A program made the translations under genes and the position numbers. The notes under the pieces are model-generated. The model did not search any database. It worked only from the letters and a program-made list of their open reading frames with translations, and had not been told where the DNA came from. A stretch of 64,000 nucleotides of DNA from Miltoncostaea sp963762825 (GTDB lineage: Bacteria > Actinomycetota > Thermoleophilia > Miltoncostaeales > Miltoncostaeaceae), in the NCBI GenBank assembly GCA_963762825.1, contig CAVXLZ010000002.1:1-64000 (forward strand), written 5' to 3'. Position 1 is the stretch's first letter; each line of letters opens with the position of its first letter. Positions 49,212 through 57,391 of the stretch are shown here, piece after piece.

Positions 49212-49877
49212 TCACTCCACGTGCACGGCCTCGGCGGCAGCGGGAGGCACATCGACGACGCGGTCGTCGCCGACGCGTACCGAGATCGGCCCTCCGAATG
49301 GCGCGTGGGAGAGCACCTCCACGCCGACGTCCGGCACCAGGCCCTTCTCGGCGAGGAACCTCAGGAGCGCATCGTCGCGGTCATCGACCCGGCCGACGAC
49401 CGCCGACGATCCGGCGGCCAGCTCGGAGAGGCGACGCGAGGGCACGCTCGCGACCTGCCCGGCGCTCGTCGGGATGGGATGGCCATGGGGATCGCGCTCA
49501 GGATGGCCGAGGGCCTCGGCGATGCGGTCGGCAAGAGCCTCCGAGACATGGTGTTCGAGCACCTCCGCCTCCCGGTGCACCTCGTCCCACGACATGCCGA
49601 GGCGCGTGGCGAGATAGGTCTCGAGCAGGCGATGGTGGCGCACCACCTCGAGGGCGGCGGCGCGACCGGCCTCGGTCAGCTCGACGCCCTGGCGCTTGAC
49701 CTGGACGGCGTACCCGAGCGCATCGAGTCGCTTGAGCATGTTGCTGGCCGACGCGGTCGTGACCGCGAGCGCCTCGGCCACCTGCGAGGTGGTCACCGGA
49801 CCCTCGGCCTCGGCCGCCTCACCGAGCTGATAGATCGCCTTCAGGTAGTCCTGAACGGCGGGGCTGGGCCGATCCAC
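49212..49877 (-). CDS. DtxR/MntR-family metal-dependent regulator
   Basis: A 221-residue regulator. N-terminal HTH 'VTTSQVAEALAVTTASASNM' with 'YLKAIYQLGEA', dimerisation/metal domain 'HHRLLETYLATRLGMSWDEV' and 'AEVLEHHVSEAL', and a C-terminal FeoA/SH3-like domain. The metal-site His residues are present. Fe or Mn dependence cannot be told. GTG 49877 follows GAGGAG by 8 nt; the GTG at 49886 overlaps the Shine-Dalgarno. Confidence 0.9.
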   Translation of the reverse strand: MDRPSPAVQDYLKAIYQLGEAAEAEGPVTTSQVAEALAVTTASASNMLKRLDALGYAVQVKRQGVELTEAGRAAALEVVRHHRLLETYLATRLGMSWDEVHREAEVLEHHVSEALADRIAEALGHPERDPHGHPIPTSAGQVASVPSRRLSELAAGSSAVVGRVDDRDDALLRFLAEKGLVPDVGVEVLSHAPFGGPISVRVGDDRVVDVPPAAAEAVHVE

Positions 49878-50020
49878 TCGTCTCACTCCTCGCCGGGTCG
49901 GGCCGGATCGTACCTCCCCTGACCCGCCGGATGATGGTGGACGCCCCTGAACGGGCACCACACAGACATCTTGCGCCCATTCTTAGTGCCCCATAACAAT
50001 CTGATGGCATCGTGCCCGCA

Positions 50021-50776
50021 ATGGCGACAGCGATCTCAGAACTACGACTGGACGGCGTCCGGGGCTCCGGCGTGAGCGGCCCCGGCCGCATCGACCTGAC
50101 GCGCATGGATCTCTTCGCGGGCCTGCCCGAGCTCGACCTCCACCTCCTCGACAACCGCCTGTCCCTGGTCCGGTGGCCACAGGGCGCCTCGATGCCGGAG
50201 CCGCTCAGCCGCCCGGATCACCTGTTCGTGGTGCGCGACGGGCGCCTCGCCCTCTACGAGAGCACCGCTCCCGGACACGAGATCATGATCTCGATCCTCG
50301 ATGCCGGCGCGATCTATTCGACCCTCGGAGCGTCGCCCGCGTCCAACGTCACAGCGCTCGAGGACTCGGCGGTCTCGCCCCTGTCGGGGCGGGCGATCGA
50401 GGGCCTGATCTCGCGGTACCCGCGCCTCGGACGCAACCTGGCCGAGCTCTTGTCGGATCGTGTGGCGATGCTTCGCGAGACCGTCGCGCTCGTCAGTGAG
50501 ATGCGCGTGGAGGATCGCCTGCGCGCCCGGCTCCACCAGCTCGCCGACCGCTTCGGGGTGGCGACGCGCGCCGGGGTCGAGCTGCGACTCGAGCTGACCC
50601 ACGCACAGTGGGCATCGCTGGTCGGGGCATCCCGCGAGGCCGTCACAACCGCCTTCAGCAAGCTCCGTGAGAGCGGTTCGGTCGAGATGGAGGGCCGCGC
50701 CATCACGATCCCCTGGGGGGTCGTGCGCGAGCGCGAGGAGGCCGTGCGCCTCGCCGCCGCGGAGCGCCAGCTGTAG
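50021..50776 (+). CDS. Crp/Fnr-family transcriptional regulator
   Basis: A 251-residue protein with an N-terminal cyclic-nucleotide-binding-like barrel ('MDLFAGLPELDLHLLDNRLS', 'HEIMISILDAGAIYSTLGA') and a C-terminal Crp HTH ('LTHAQWASLVGASREAVTTA', 'FSKLRESGSVEMEGR'). No Cys cluster for Fe-S as in FNR, and the cAMP-binding RxA signature is absent, so it resembles Dnr/NnrR-like or other heme/effector types. GTG 50012 is an alternative start. It lies 2 kb from the cd1-type gene it might regulate. Confidence 0.87.
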   Translation: MATAISELRLDGVRGSGVSGPGRIDLTRMDLFAGLPELDLHLLDNRLSLVRWPQGASMPEPLSRPDHLFVVRDGRLALYESTAPGHEIMISILDAGAIYSTLGASPASNVTALEDSAVSPLSGRAIEGLISRYPRLGRNLAELLSDRVAMLRETVALVSEMRVEDRLRARLHQLADRFGVATRAGVELRLELTHAQWASLVGASREAVTTAFSKLRESGSVEMEGRAITIPWGVVREREEAVRLAAAERQL

Positions 50777-50876
50777 CTGGGACCGGCCTGTCCGGCGTCG
50801 TGGCGGGGCGGGACAGGGTCCATGCGCGTACTGTCGGGGGGGATCTCCACCGATACCCACGACGCCGGACGAGACG

Positions 50877-51611
50877 ATGAGCGACGAGCAGCGGCAACCG
50901 GTGGCTGACGACCCCCCGGAGACCACGTGGCTCGCGGGCACCGAGGGGCTCGCCCCCCACGAGGCGCAGGCGCTGGCCCATCCATCGCGGCAACGCATCG
51001 TCTCGGCACTCGGGCGATCGGCCGCCGGAGCCGGCGTGTCCGAGCTGGCGGACCTGATGGGCATGCACCCGAACGCGGTACGCCAGCATCTCGAGGTCCT
51101 CGCACGAGCCGGCATCATCACCGGCGCGGTGGAAGCACCGAGCGGGCGACCGGGACGACCCGGGACGCGTTACCGACTGGTCGGGGCGCGAGCGGTCGCC
51201 GGCGTCGGTGGCCGCGAGCTCACCCGCCTGCTCCTCGAGCTGGTCAAGCGCACGGGCGGGAGCAGCGCCGACGCCGAAGCCGTCGGAGTCGAGCAGGGCG
51301 CCGGGCTGGTGACCCCCGGGGCGGCGCCCGAGGCCCTCGCGGAGGCGTTCGCCGGCCTGGGCTTCGCGCCCCAGGACGTGACCGGCGACGTCGAGCGACG
51401 GGCGGGCAGGCGAGAGCTGAGGCTGCGTGCGTGCCCGTTCAAGGAGGCCGTTCTTCTCCAGGGAGGCGATCTGATCTGCGCCCTTCACCGCGGACTCGTG
51501 CGCGGGGCGCTCGCGGGGATCGATCCGGGGGCGACGCTCACGGCCTTCGAGCCGAACGACCCCGTGCGCGTCGGCTGCCGGGTCTCTTTCGGGGGCCTCG
51601 GGGCGGCCTGA
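50877..51611 (+). CDS. ArsR-type HTH regulator with C-terminal Cys/His motif
   Basis: A 244-residue protein with N-terminal winged HTH 'AHPSRQRIVSALGRS' and 'LADLMGMHPNAVRQHLEVLA'. In the C-terminal half 'LRACPFKEAVLLQGGDLICA' followed by LHRGL gives a Cys-x-Cys/His pattern like SufR/Rv1460-type regulators, which bind an Fe-S cluster. An Fe-S- or NO-responsive switch is inferred. ATG 50877 follows a GACGAG Shine-Dalgarno-like sequence. It is followed 12 bp later by a small lipoprotein gene. Confidence 0.78.
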   Translation: MSDEQRQPVADDPPETTWLAGTEGLAPHEAQALAHPSRQRIVSALGRSAAGAGVSELADLMGMHPNAVRQHLEVLARAGIITGAVEAPSGRPGRPGTRYRLVGARAVAGVGGRELTRLLLELVKRTGGSSADAEAVGVEQGAGLVTPGAAPEALAEAFAGLGFAPQDVTGDVERRAGRRELRLRACPFKEAVLLQGGDLICALHRGLVRGALAGIDPGATLTAFEPNDPVRVGCRVSFGGLGAA

Positions 51612-51622
51612 GCGCCGCGCTC

Positions 51623-52048
51623 GTGTCCACCGTCTGGAGACCGGCGCGCGTTCGGGGAGCGCTCGTCGCCGGGGCCGCGCTCGTCGTCTTGGCCGGCGTC
51701 GGAGGATGCGTCTCGGACGACGCGACGCCGCCGACGGGGAACGCCCCTGGCGCGACGACCGGCGGCGAGCTGTCGGCGGAACACGTGAGCGCCCACCTGA
51801 TCGACAACGGAGCGCGAAGGGCACGCTCCGATCATCCCGGTGGATACTGGTTCCGTGGCGACCTGACCCTGCCGGCCGGCGGACCCACCTGCGCGGTCGC
51901 CGGGATCACCACGGGGTCGCACGCCCCCCTGGTCGTGGACGCCGTCTACGACGCCACGGGCACCGTGTCTGTGCGGATCCGTGCGGCCGAACGCGATCGC
52001 CCCGGCTGCCTCGACGCCGCGAGACGGGCGCTGGCCGGCGCCAGGTGA
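51623..52048 (+). CDS. hypothetical lipoprotein
   Basis: A 141-residue protein with an N-terminal helix and lipobox 'VLAGVGGCVSDD', then a Gly/Thr-rich linker and a small globular domain containing two Cys ('GGPTCAVAGITTG', 'ERDRPGCLDAARR') that could form a disulfide. No family is recognised. GTG 51623 lies 12 bp after the HTH gene stop, so the two are probably an operon. It is convergent with the cd1-type gene. Confidence 0.65.
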   Translation: MSTVWRPARVRGALVAGAALVVLAGVGGCVSDDATPPTGNAPGATTGGELSAEHVSAHLIDNGARRARSDHPGGYWFRGDLTLPAGGPTCAVAGITTGSHAPLVVDAVYDATGTVSVRIRAAERDRPGCLDAARRALAGAR

Positions 52049-52079
52049 CCCCGGCGCCGGCCCGCTCAGGCTGCGACGA

Positions 52080-53843
52080 TCAGTAGATGTCGCGAGCCGT
52101 GTTGTTGACGTTGAACTTCCCGGTCGGCGTGCGCAACCACGGTCCGCGGATGCGATCGACGACCTTCAGGGTGCGGTCGTCGTAGATGACGAGCTCACCC
52201 TTGTTGTCCCAGTTGGACACCCAGACCTGGGTTCCCTGGCGGTTGTACTCGAAGTGCGTCGCGCGGCCGTAGGTGCTGATGGGGAAGCACTTCTGCAGCT
52301 TGCCCTTCGCCTTCGAGTAGACGCACACCGTCCGCGCGGCCTTCGGATCGGTGCTGACCGTGGCGTCGGTCCACACCCACGGGGAGCGCGGATGGGTTTT
52401 GACGAACAGGGTGCCCGCCGACGGCAGCTTCACCTGGCGCACGACCTTCCACGCGTGCTCGGGGTTCCCGACCGGGTCGGCCCCGTAGACCGTCAGCTTG
52501 CCCTCGCCGATATGAGTCGTGGCCATGACCCAGCCGAACTCGGGGTCCTTCCAGTTGGCGCCACGACCCGGGTGCGGCTTGATGCCGGTGTCGATGCGGG
52601 CGACACGCTCGCCCTTCTCGAGGTCGACAACCACGATCTGATTGCGGTCGTTCGCGGCGATCGCGAAGTAGCGACCGGTGTGATCGAGGCCCCCGTCGTG
52701 CAGGAAGCGCTGCCCCTCGATCATCTTGGTGATCGGGAAGTCGTCCTTGGAGTAGTCGACCAACGCGATGAAACCGGACTCCTTGAGCGCCACCACCCAC
52801 TCGGGTCCGTCGGGATTGGCGACGATCGCCGCGACGCGGACCTCCCTGAGCGACTCTCCGGAGTCGAAGGTGTCGGTGGGGTAGTCGGAGAGGGACTTCG
52901 GCTCCAGCGTGAGACCGTCGAAGACGACGTACTGGAGGGGCCAGTAGCAGCCCTCGATCAGGTACTTGTCCTCGAAGCCCTTGAACTTGCTCGACTCGAC
53001 GCTGCGGGCGTCGATGCAGCCCTTCACCTCCGCCACCGTGCGGGGGGTCTTGTACCAGAGATCGATCAGGGTGACCTTGCCGTCGCGGCCGATCGCGTAG
53101 AAGTACCGGCCGGTGGCGCTCGCGCGCAGGATGTGGACGGCATAGCCCGTGTTGAGCAGTGCGACCCTCTGGCGCGTGTCGGCGTCGAAGATGGCGACCT
53201 TTCCGGCATCGCGAAGGATCACGCCGATGTAGTTGCGCCAATCGCGATCGGTCTGGGGTGAGGTCGGCCGGTCGGCTACCGGCACCTTCAACGACCAGCT
53301 GGCGGTGATCTCCTCAAGCGTCAGAGGGGGCGGCTCCGCGACTTCCATCTGCAGGTAGCGCGCCATCAGGCTGATCTCCTCGGAGGAGAGGAAACCCGCC
53401 TTGCCCCAAGGGGGCATCCCTCCGGGCAGTCCGTTGTCCACGATGGCCTCGATGGCCACGCTGCCGCGCTGCCGCATCGTGGCCGGATCCAGCGCAGGAC
53501 CGGTGGCCCCGGCCCGCAGGGTGCCGTGACACCCGGCGCAGGTACGGAAGAAGACGGCCGACGCCTCCTCGAACTCGGAGTCGTTCAGGGCGACGCCTTC
53601 CGCGAGCGGGGCCGCGGGGAGCGCGGTGGATCCGCCCTCCCCGCCGCCCGCCGCGGTCGTGGCCTTGGCGGCGTCGTCGTCTCCGCCACTGCAGCCGGCC
53701 ACGGCCATGGCCACGGCCATCAGGACGGCCACGACGACCAGAAGAGCGCCGCGGCGGCGCGGCCCGCCCCGCCCGGGTGGACGTACCGACATGGATGGCC
53801 GGTCCGGCTCGTGGGGGTCGGGCCCCTCGTGTTGGTCGTTCAT
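52080..53843 (-). CDS. cytochrome cd1 nitrite-reductase-like lipoprotein (NirS/NirN family)
   Basis: A 587-residue exported protein. A signal peptide with lipobox 'AVAGC' (Cys51) anchors it. The heme c domain has CAGCH (102-106) and Met143 in 'GGMPPWG' as the likely axial ligand. From about 200 onward it is a d1-type beta-propeller: 'GYAVHILRASATGRY' carries the proximal d1 His237, 'DARSVESSKFKG' is near-identical to NirS, and it ends 'TPTGKFNVNNTARDIY' as NirS does. Of the two distal catalytic His of NirS, His382 ('FLHDGG') is kept, but the other position (usually YHPEPRVAAI) reads SLREVRVAAI. It may therefore be NirN/dehydrogenase-like or a reductase variant. Heme d1 synthesis genes are not in the window. 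Confidence 0.87.
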   Translation of the reverse strand: MNDQHEGPDPHEPDRPSMSVRPPGRGGPRRRGALLVVVAVLMAVAMAVAGCSGGDDDAAKATTAAGGGEGGSTALPAAPLAEGVALNDSEFEEASAVFFRTCAGCHGTLRAGATGPALDPATMRQRGSVAIEAIVDNGLPGGMPPWGKAGFLSSEEISLMARYLQMEVAEPPPLTLEEITASWSLKVPVADRPTSPQTDRDWRNYIGVILRDAGKVAIFDADTRQRVALLNTGYAVHILRASATGRYFYAIGRDGKVTLIDLWYKTPRTVAEVKGCIDARSVESSKFKGFEDKYLIEGCYWPLQYVVFDGLTLEPKSLSDYPTDTFDSGESLREVRVAAIVANPDGPEWVVALKESGFIALVDYSKDDFPITKMIEGQRFLHDGGLDHTGRYFAIAANDRNQIVVVDLEKGERVARIDTGIKPHPGRGANWKDPEFGWVMATTHIGEGKLTVYGADPVGNPEHAWKVVRQVKLPSAGTLFVKTHPRSPWVWTDATVSTDPKAARTVCVYSKAKGKLQKCFPISTYGRATHFEYNRQGTQVWVSNWDNKGELVIYDDRTLKVVDRIRGPWLRTPTGKFNVNNTARDIY

Positions 53844-54020
53844 CGCCGCCTCCCCTGTGGTGCGCTCGCGCGTGATTTCGCCGCAATCGCACAGTTGGAT
53901 ATGGGGAAACTATGCGTCCCTTCCCCCGCCGTCGATGCCCGGGCGGTGAGTTGGGGGCAAATGTCACGACCTACGACGACGACCCGTGTCGTGCAGGGTG
54001 CCGACTGCGATGCCGCGACG

Positions 54021-54052
54021 CAGCCCTCCGAGCAGCACCCGGAGGGCTGCTC
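54021..54052 (-). promoter_or_regulatory. Mutually exclusive hairpins upstream of the cd1-type gene
   Basis: CAGCCCTCC (54021-54029) can pair with GGAGGGCTG (54041-54049), or GAGCAGC (54030-54036) can pair with GCTGCTC (54046-54052). The two stems share bases. They lie between a 32-codon ORF and the cd1-type gene on the same strand. A role as attenuator or terminator is speculative. Confidence 0.35.
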
Positions 54053-54115
54053 GAGGAGGGCGGCGTCTGAGAGCCGGCCCCCGCTCGCGCGGCGACCGGG
54101 TCTCAGGGGGAGTCG

Positions 54116-54214
54116 CTAGCGGCGGATCCAGGTGGCGGCGACGGCGCCGTTTGCGGCGGCGAGGGTCGCGATGGAGGCACCGGCCATGTAGAGGGCGATC
54201 AACTTGCGACGCAT
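54116..54214 (-). CDS. 32-residue signal-like small peptide
   Basis: ATG at 54214, stop at 54116, preceded by GAAAGG. The peptide begins MRRKLIALYMAGASIATLAA and ends 'GAVAATWIRR': basic start, hydrophobic core, AVAA-like end and basic tail, like a secreted or membrane micropeptide. It is upstream of, and in the same direction as, the cd1-type gene (about 270 bp). No family is known to me. It could be a leader peptide or a genuine small membrane protein. Confidence 0.5.
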   Translation of the reverse strand: MRRKLIALYMAGASIATLAAANGAVAATWIRR

Positions 54215-54313
54215 CGGTGTTAACCTTTCGGTAGAGGGGGCGATCCCGGTGTGAGGCCCGGCTTGCCCCCTCTATCGGTGTCCGGAGTCGGTTCCTTACC
54301 GATGAGCACGCGA

Positions 54314-54319
54314 TATACA
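54314..54319 (+). promoter_or_regulatory. -10 element for leaderless nitronate monooxygenase
   Basis: TATACA, exactly 6 nt before GTG 54326. Confidence 0.5.
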
Positions 54320-54325
54320 TCGGGC

Positions 54326-55423
54326 GTGACCACTCCTCCGTTGGCCACCCGGCTCTGCCGGGACCTCGGCATCCGCCACCCGATCGTGCTCGCGGGAATG
54401 GCCGGTGGTCCGACCACGCCCGAGCTGGTCGCCGCGGTCTCCGAGGCCGGGGGCCTCGGGACCTTCGGCTTGACCGGTATGGACCTGGAGGCGGTACGAG
54501 CGGGGGTTTCGAGGGCACGCGGGCTGACCTCGGCCCCGATCGCCGTCAACGTGCTGGTTGCGCCGGCCACGCCCGGCGTGCCGGGCGCCCCGGATCCGCA
54601 CGCGGTTCTCGCGCCGGTCCGGGCCGAGTTCGGCCTACCGGCGGCACCCCCCACCGCTCCACCCGCGGCGACGCCCCGCGAACTGGTGGCCGCGGGCCTC
54701 GAGGCCGGGGCGCGCGTGGTGAGCGTCGGGCTCGGCGACCCCGGCGTCGTGCGCGACCTGGCCGATGATGCCGGAGCGCCCCTGATCGCGATGGCGTCCT
54801 CGGTCGAGGATGCCGTGCGCGCGGTGGCGGCGGGGGCCGACGCGATCGTTGCGCAGGGCTCCGAGGCGGGCGGCCATCGCTCGACCTTCGACATCCCCGA
54901 GGACGGCGCGGTGCCGCTGGTCGGCACCTTCGCGCTCGTGCCGCAGGTCGTCGCGGCCGTCGAGGTGCCGGTGATCGCCGCCGGCGGGGTCATGAACGGC
55001 CGCGGTCTCGCCGCCGCACTCGCCCTCGGCGCCGAGGGCGTGCAGATGGGTACGCGCTTCCTCGTGGCCCGCGAGAGCGGAGCCCCGGAGGGCTACCGGC
55101 GGCGCGTCAGCGAGGCGCGCGACACCGACACCGTCGTCACGCGGGCCGTGTCGGGGCGCCCCGCTCGGGGGATACGCAACCGGCTGATCGCGATGCTGGA
55201 GGACGCGGGGCCGCCCGGACTCGGTTACCCGGCCCAAGCCGGGGCGACCGCCGGGGTGCGGGCCGCCGCCGCGGCCGCCAACGACCCTGAGATGATCGCG
55301 CTCTGGGCCGGCCAGGCCGCGGGTCTCTCCGGCGACGGGACATCTGCCAGGGAGATCGTCGACGAGACCATGGCCGAGGCGGTCGAGGTCATCCACCGTC
55401 TCGCCCGAGGCCTCTCCGTCTGA
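54326..55423 (+). CDS. nitronate monooxygenase family protein
   Basis: A 365-residue FMN TIM-barrel of the 2-nitropropane dioxygenase/nitronate monooxygenase family, which oxidises alkyl nitronates to carbonyls plus nitrite. 'HPIVLAGMAGGPTTPELVAA' at the N-terminus, the catalytic 'AQGSEAGGHRSTFD', and FMN phosphate-binding 'IAAGGVMNGRGLAAALALGA' with 'GVQMGTRFL' are present. GTG 54326 fits a -10 TATACA 6 nt upstream; ATG 54302 is the longer alternative. Beside a cd1-type gene, nitrite production is a tempting link, but the family also includes other flavoenzymes. Confidence 0.85.
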   Translation: MTTPPLATRLCRDLGIRHPIVLAGMAGGPTTPELVAAVSEAGGLGTFGLTGMDLEAVRAGVSRARGLTSAPIAVNVLVAPATPGVPGAPDPHAVLAPVRAEFGLPAAPPTAPPAATPRELVAAGLEAGARVVSVGLGDPGVVRDLADDAGAPLIAMASSVEDAVRAVAAGADAIVAQGSEAGGHRSTFDIPEDGAVPLVGTFALVPQVVAAVEVPVIAAGGVMNGRGLAAALALGAEGVQMGTRFLVARESGAPEGYRRRVSEARDTDTVVTRAVSGRPARGIRNRLIAMLEDAGPPGLGYPAQAGATAGVRAAAAAANDPEMIALWAGQAAGLSGDGTSAREIVDETMAEAVEVIHRLARGLSV

Positions 55424-55485
55424 GAGCACCCTTCAGAACGAACCGCGGTCGCCCGCTCCGAGAGGTGCCCCCTGGCCCGAGAACC

Positions 55486-55532
55486 CCGCGGACGGTGGGG
55501 GCCAGCCTCCCGAAGGCCCCCACCGTCTGCGG
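55486..55532. terminator. Long bidirectional terminator hairpin
   Basis: An 18-bp stem with one mismatch (CCGCGGACGGTGGGGGCC / GGCCCCCACCGTCTGCGG) between the convergent nitronate monooxygenase and small membrane protein genes. Confidence 0.75.
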
Positions 55533-55537
55533 TCCCC

Positions 55538-55780
55538 TCACCCGCGCGGCAGCTCGGGTGCGGGCTGGTCCGCCACCGCGCCCGGGGGCGCGGTGGCGAT
55601 CTTGGGGAGCGCGATGAGCACGAGGGCGATGCCGGCCAGCACGCACGCCGCGGCCGTGACCAGCCAGCCGTAGCGGCCCCCCTCGTCGAAGAGGCTCATC
55701 AGGGTCACCCTCACCAGAAGGGCGCCGCCGGCCATGAGCAGCGCGAGCCCCGCCGTGGGGGCGATCCGACGGCGCATCAT
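55538..55780 (-). CDS. small two-helix membrane protein
   Basis: An 80-residue protein with helices around 6-27 and 37-59 ('LALLMAGGALLVRVTLMSLF', 'WLVTAAACVLAGIALVLIAL') and a Pro-rich tail. The ATG at 55780 overlaps the LuxR-type gene stop (ATGA), so it is co-translated with that regulator. No family recognised. Confidence 0.65.
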   Translation of the reverse strand: MMRRRIAPTAGLALLMAGGALLVRVTLMSLFDEGGRYGWLVTAAACVLAGIALVLIALPKIATAPPGAVADQPAPELPRG

Positions 55781-56250
55781 CGAAGCCGGGACTCGTCGGC
55801 GAACGACTCCCGGAGGGGGGCGATCCACCCCCCGACGGACTCCAGCTCACGCCGCGAGTGGACGCCCCGTTTACGCAGGATCGATTGCGCGTGCGTGCGC
55901 ACGGTGTGCCATGACACTCCGAGACGCTGCGCGATCTCCTTGTAGGTGAGGTGCTGACGCATCAGGCGCAGTACGACCCGCTCCTGATCTGTGAGAAGCG
56001 CGTCGCCGGGATGCCTCTGCGCCACCTGCGCCAGCGCGCACGGGCAGGAGGCCGCGACGACCCGGCCGAGGTCGGGATCGACGAGGATCAGGTCGTGGTC
56101 GCCCGCGGCGAGCGCGGCGATCGCCTCCTCCGCCGTGCGCGTCACGTCGGCGCGATCGGGTTCGGCGAGGAGCCCCGCGGTCGCGGCGGACCACGCCGGG
56201 TTGCGGCTTGCGATGAGCACGCGGACGGGAGCGTGGGGCACCAACACCAT
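55777..56250 (-). CDS. LuxR-type HTH regulator with degenerate receiver-like domain
   Basis: A protein of about 157 residues. A shortened receiver-like N-terminal part ('VRVLIASRNPAWSAATAGLL', 'DHDLILVDPDLG') lacks the usual acidic pocket and is too short for a full CheY fold. The C-terminal LuxR HTH is clear ('LTDQERVVLRLMRQHLTYKE', 'LGVSWHTVRTHAQSIL'). It may act without phosphorylation. ATG 56250 is chosen on protein grounds; in-frame GTG 56301 is possible and neither has a good Shine-Dalgarno. Confidence 0.75.
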   Translation of the reverse strand: MVLVPHAPVRVLIASRNPAWSAATAGLLAEPDRADVTRTAEEAIAALAAGDHDLILVDPDLGRVVAASCPCALAQVAQRHPGDALLTDQERVVLRLMRQHLTYKEIAQRLGVSWHTVRTHAQSILRKRGVHSRRELESVGGWIAPLRESFADESRLR

Positions 56251-56366
56251 CCTTCGGGACCTGCGACGCCGCGGGCCGGCGCGCACCATCCCCATCGGCA
56301 CGGGCGCGGGAAAGCATGACGCCCACCGCAGGACCCGATGACTAGTGCCGTGTCACGGCTCTCTGG

Positions 56367-56864
56367 TCAGCGCAGGCTCCTGAGATCGCCGACGCTCGTC
56401 GTGTAGCGGGCGGCGGCATCCTCGAGGGCGGACGGGTCCCCCGCCTCGGCCGCGTCGGAGACCAGGGTCATCGCCACGACGACGTCGTCGAGGGCGCTCG
56501 CCGCCTTGGCTCGCTGGGACTCGATTCGACGATCCTCGAGCGTCTGCGCGTCGAGACGGCCCGCGATCGCGCTGGTCCGGGCCCGCGCGGCATCCAGTCG
56601 CGGCGCGAGTGCGAGCAAGGTCCTCTTGCGGACCACGGGGCCGATCTCCGCGAGGGTCGCGGAGAAGTCGGCCACCGCGTCGGCGGCGGCGACGGTGTCG
56701 GCGAGATACCGCTGGGGGGAGACACGCGCGCCGTCGGGGAGCGACGTGGTGGACGCGTCGAGCGAGCCGCCTCCGCATCCCGCCGCCCCCACCGCGAGGA
56801 GCACGGCGATCGCCAGGCCGATGGGCCTTCTCATGCTTGCGGCCAGCGCCGGACGCGGCGTCAT
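56367..56864 (-). CDS. hypothetical lipoprotein
   Basis: A 165-residue helical protein with signal peptide and lipobox 'AVGAAGCGGGS'. The mature part is rich in Ala/Arg helices ('ADAVADFSATLAEIGPVVRK'), similar in style to the upstream lipoprotein and perhaps a diverged tandem copy. ATG 56864 overlaps the upstream stop (ATGA); a second Met ten codons in is nearer the signal peptide. Confidence 0.65.
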   Translation of the reverse strand: MTPRPALAASMRRPIGLAIAVLLAVGAAGCGGGSLDASTTSLPDGARVSPQRYLADTVAAADAVADFSATLAEIGPVVRKRTLLALAPRLDAARARTSAIAGRLDAQTLEDRRIESQRAKAASALDDVVVAMTLVSDAAEAGDPSALEDAAARYTTSVGDLRSLR

Positions 56865-57328
56865 CCCGAGGGGCCCTGTGCCGGCGCGGACGCGGACGAC
56901 AGCGCGCGCAGCGCGTCGAGGAAGGGGCGTGCGGCCCGGGCGATGCCGGCGCGATCGCCGGAGGAGAGCGCGTCGGCCGCGCCCTGCATGCGCGGGATGA
57001 GGCGCGCGTACGCCGCCGCCAGACGATCGCGCTGGCCTCGTAGCGCGGCATCGTCGAGCCTCAGCGCGCGGAACTCGGCGAGGCGCCGGCGCGCGCTCCC
57101 GACGAGCCCTCGGAGCCGATCGCGCCCCGGCGCAGCGGCCGGGTCGGAACCGGTCTGCTCCGAGATGCTGGAGGCGAGCTGCGTGGGCGGCCCGAGCAGA
57201 GCCTGGACTGCATCGATGTAGGCGGATGGCGACACCGGCTCGGAAACCGGCTCGGCGTCATTGCACCCGGAGACCGTCGCGCATGCGACCGCACCGACCG
57301 CGAGCGCGATGAGGAGACGGGGCGCCAT
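56861..57328 (-). CDS. hypothetical lipoprotein
   Basis: A 155-residue protein with lipobox 'CATVSGCND' (Cys22) and a helical mature domain ('AYIDAVQALLGPPTQLASSI', 'LRGQRDRLAAAYARLIPRMQ'). It forms a two-gene operon with the next lipoprotein. TAGCAT 6 nt before the ATG indicates a leaderless transcript, divergent from guaB. Confidence 0.68.
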   Translation of the reverse strand: MAPRLLIALAVGAVACATVSGCNDAEPVSEPVSPSAYIDAVQALLGPPTQLASSISEQTGSDPAAAPGRDRLRGLVGSARRRLAEFRALRLDDAALRGQRDRLAAAYARLIPRMQGAADALSSGDRAGIARAARPFLDALRALSSASAPAQGPSG

Positions 57329-57334
57329 CGGGCG

Positions 57335-57340
57335 ATGCTA
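57335..57340 (-). promoter_or_regulatory. -10 element for leaderless lipoprotein operon
   Basis: TAGCAT on the minus strand, 6 nt before the ATG at 57328. Confidence 0.5.
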
Positions 57341-57379
57341 CTTCACCGCCGCCGCCCATCGAGCGTCGGAGTGGTGGGC

Positions 57380-57385
57380 TATTGT
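57380..57385 (+). promoter_or_regulatory. -10 element for leaderless guaB
   Basis: TATTGT, exactly 6 nt before GTG 57392, with no Shine-Dalgarno between. Confidence 0.5.
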
Positions 57386-57391
57386 CGCCGG

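Noticed and set aside
53844..54000. FNR/Dnr-type box (TTGAT-N4-ATCAA) upstream of the cd1 gene
   Set aside because: No sequence close to the consensus was found; only weak AT-rich stretches near 53890-53915.
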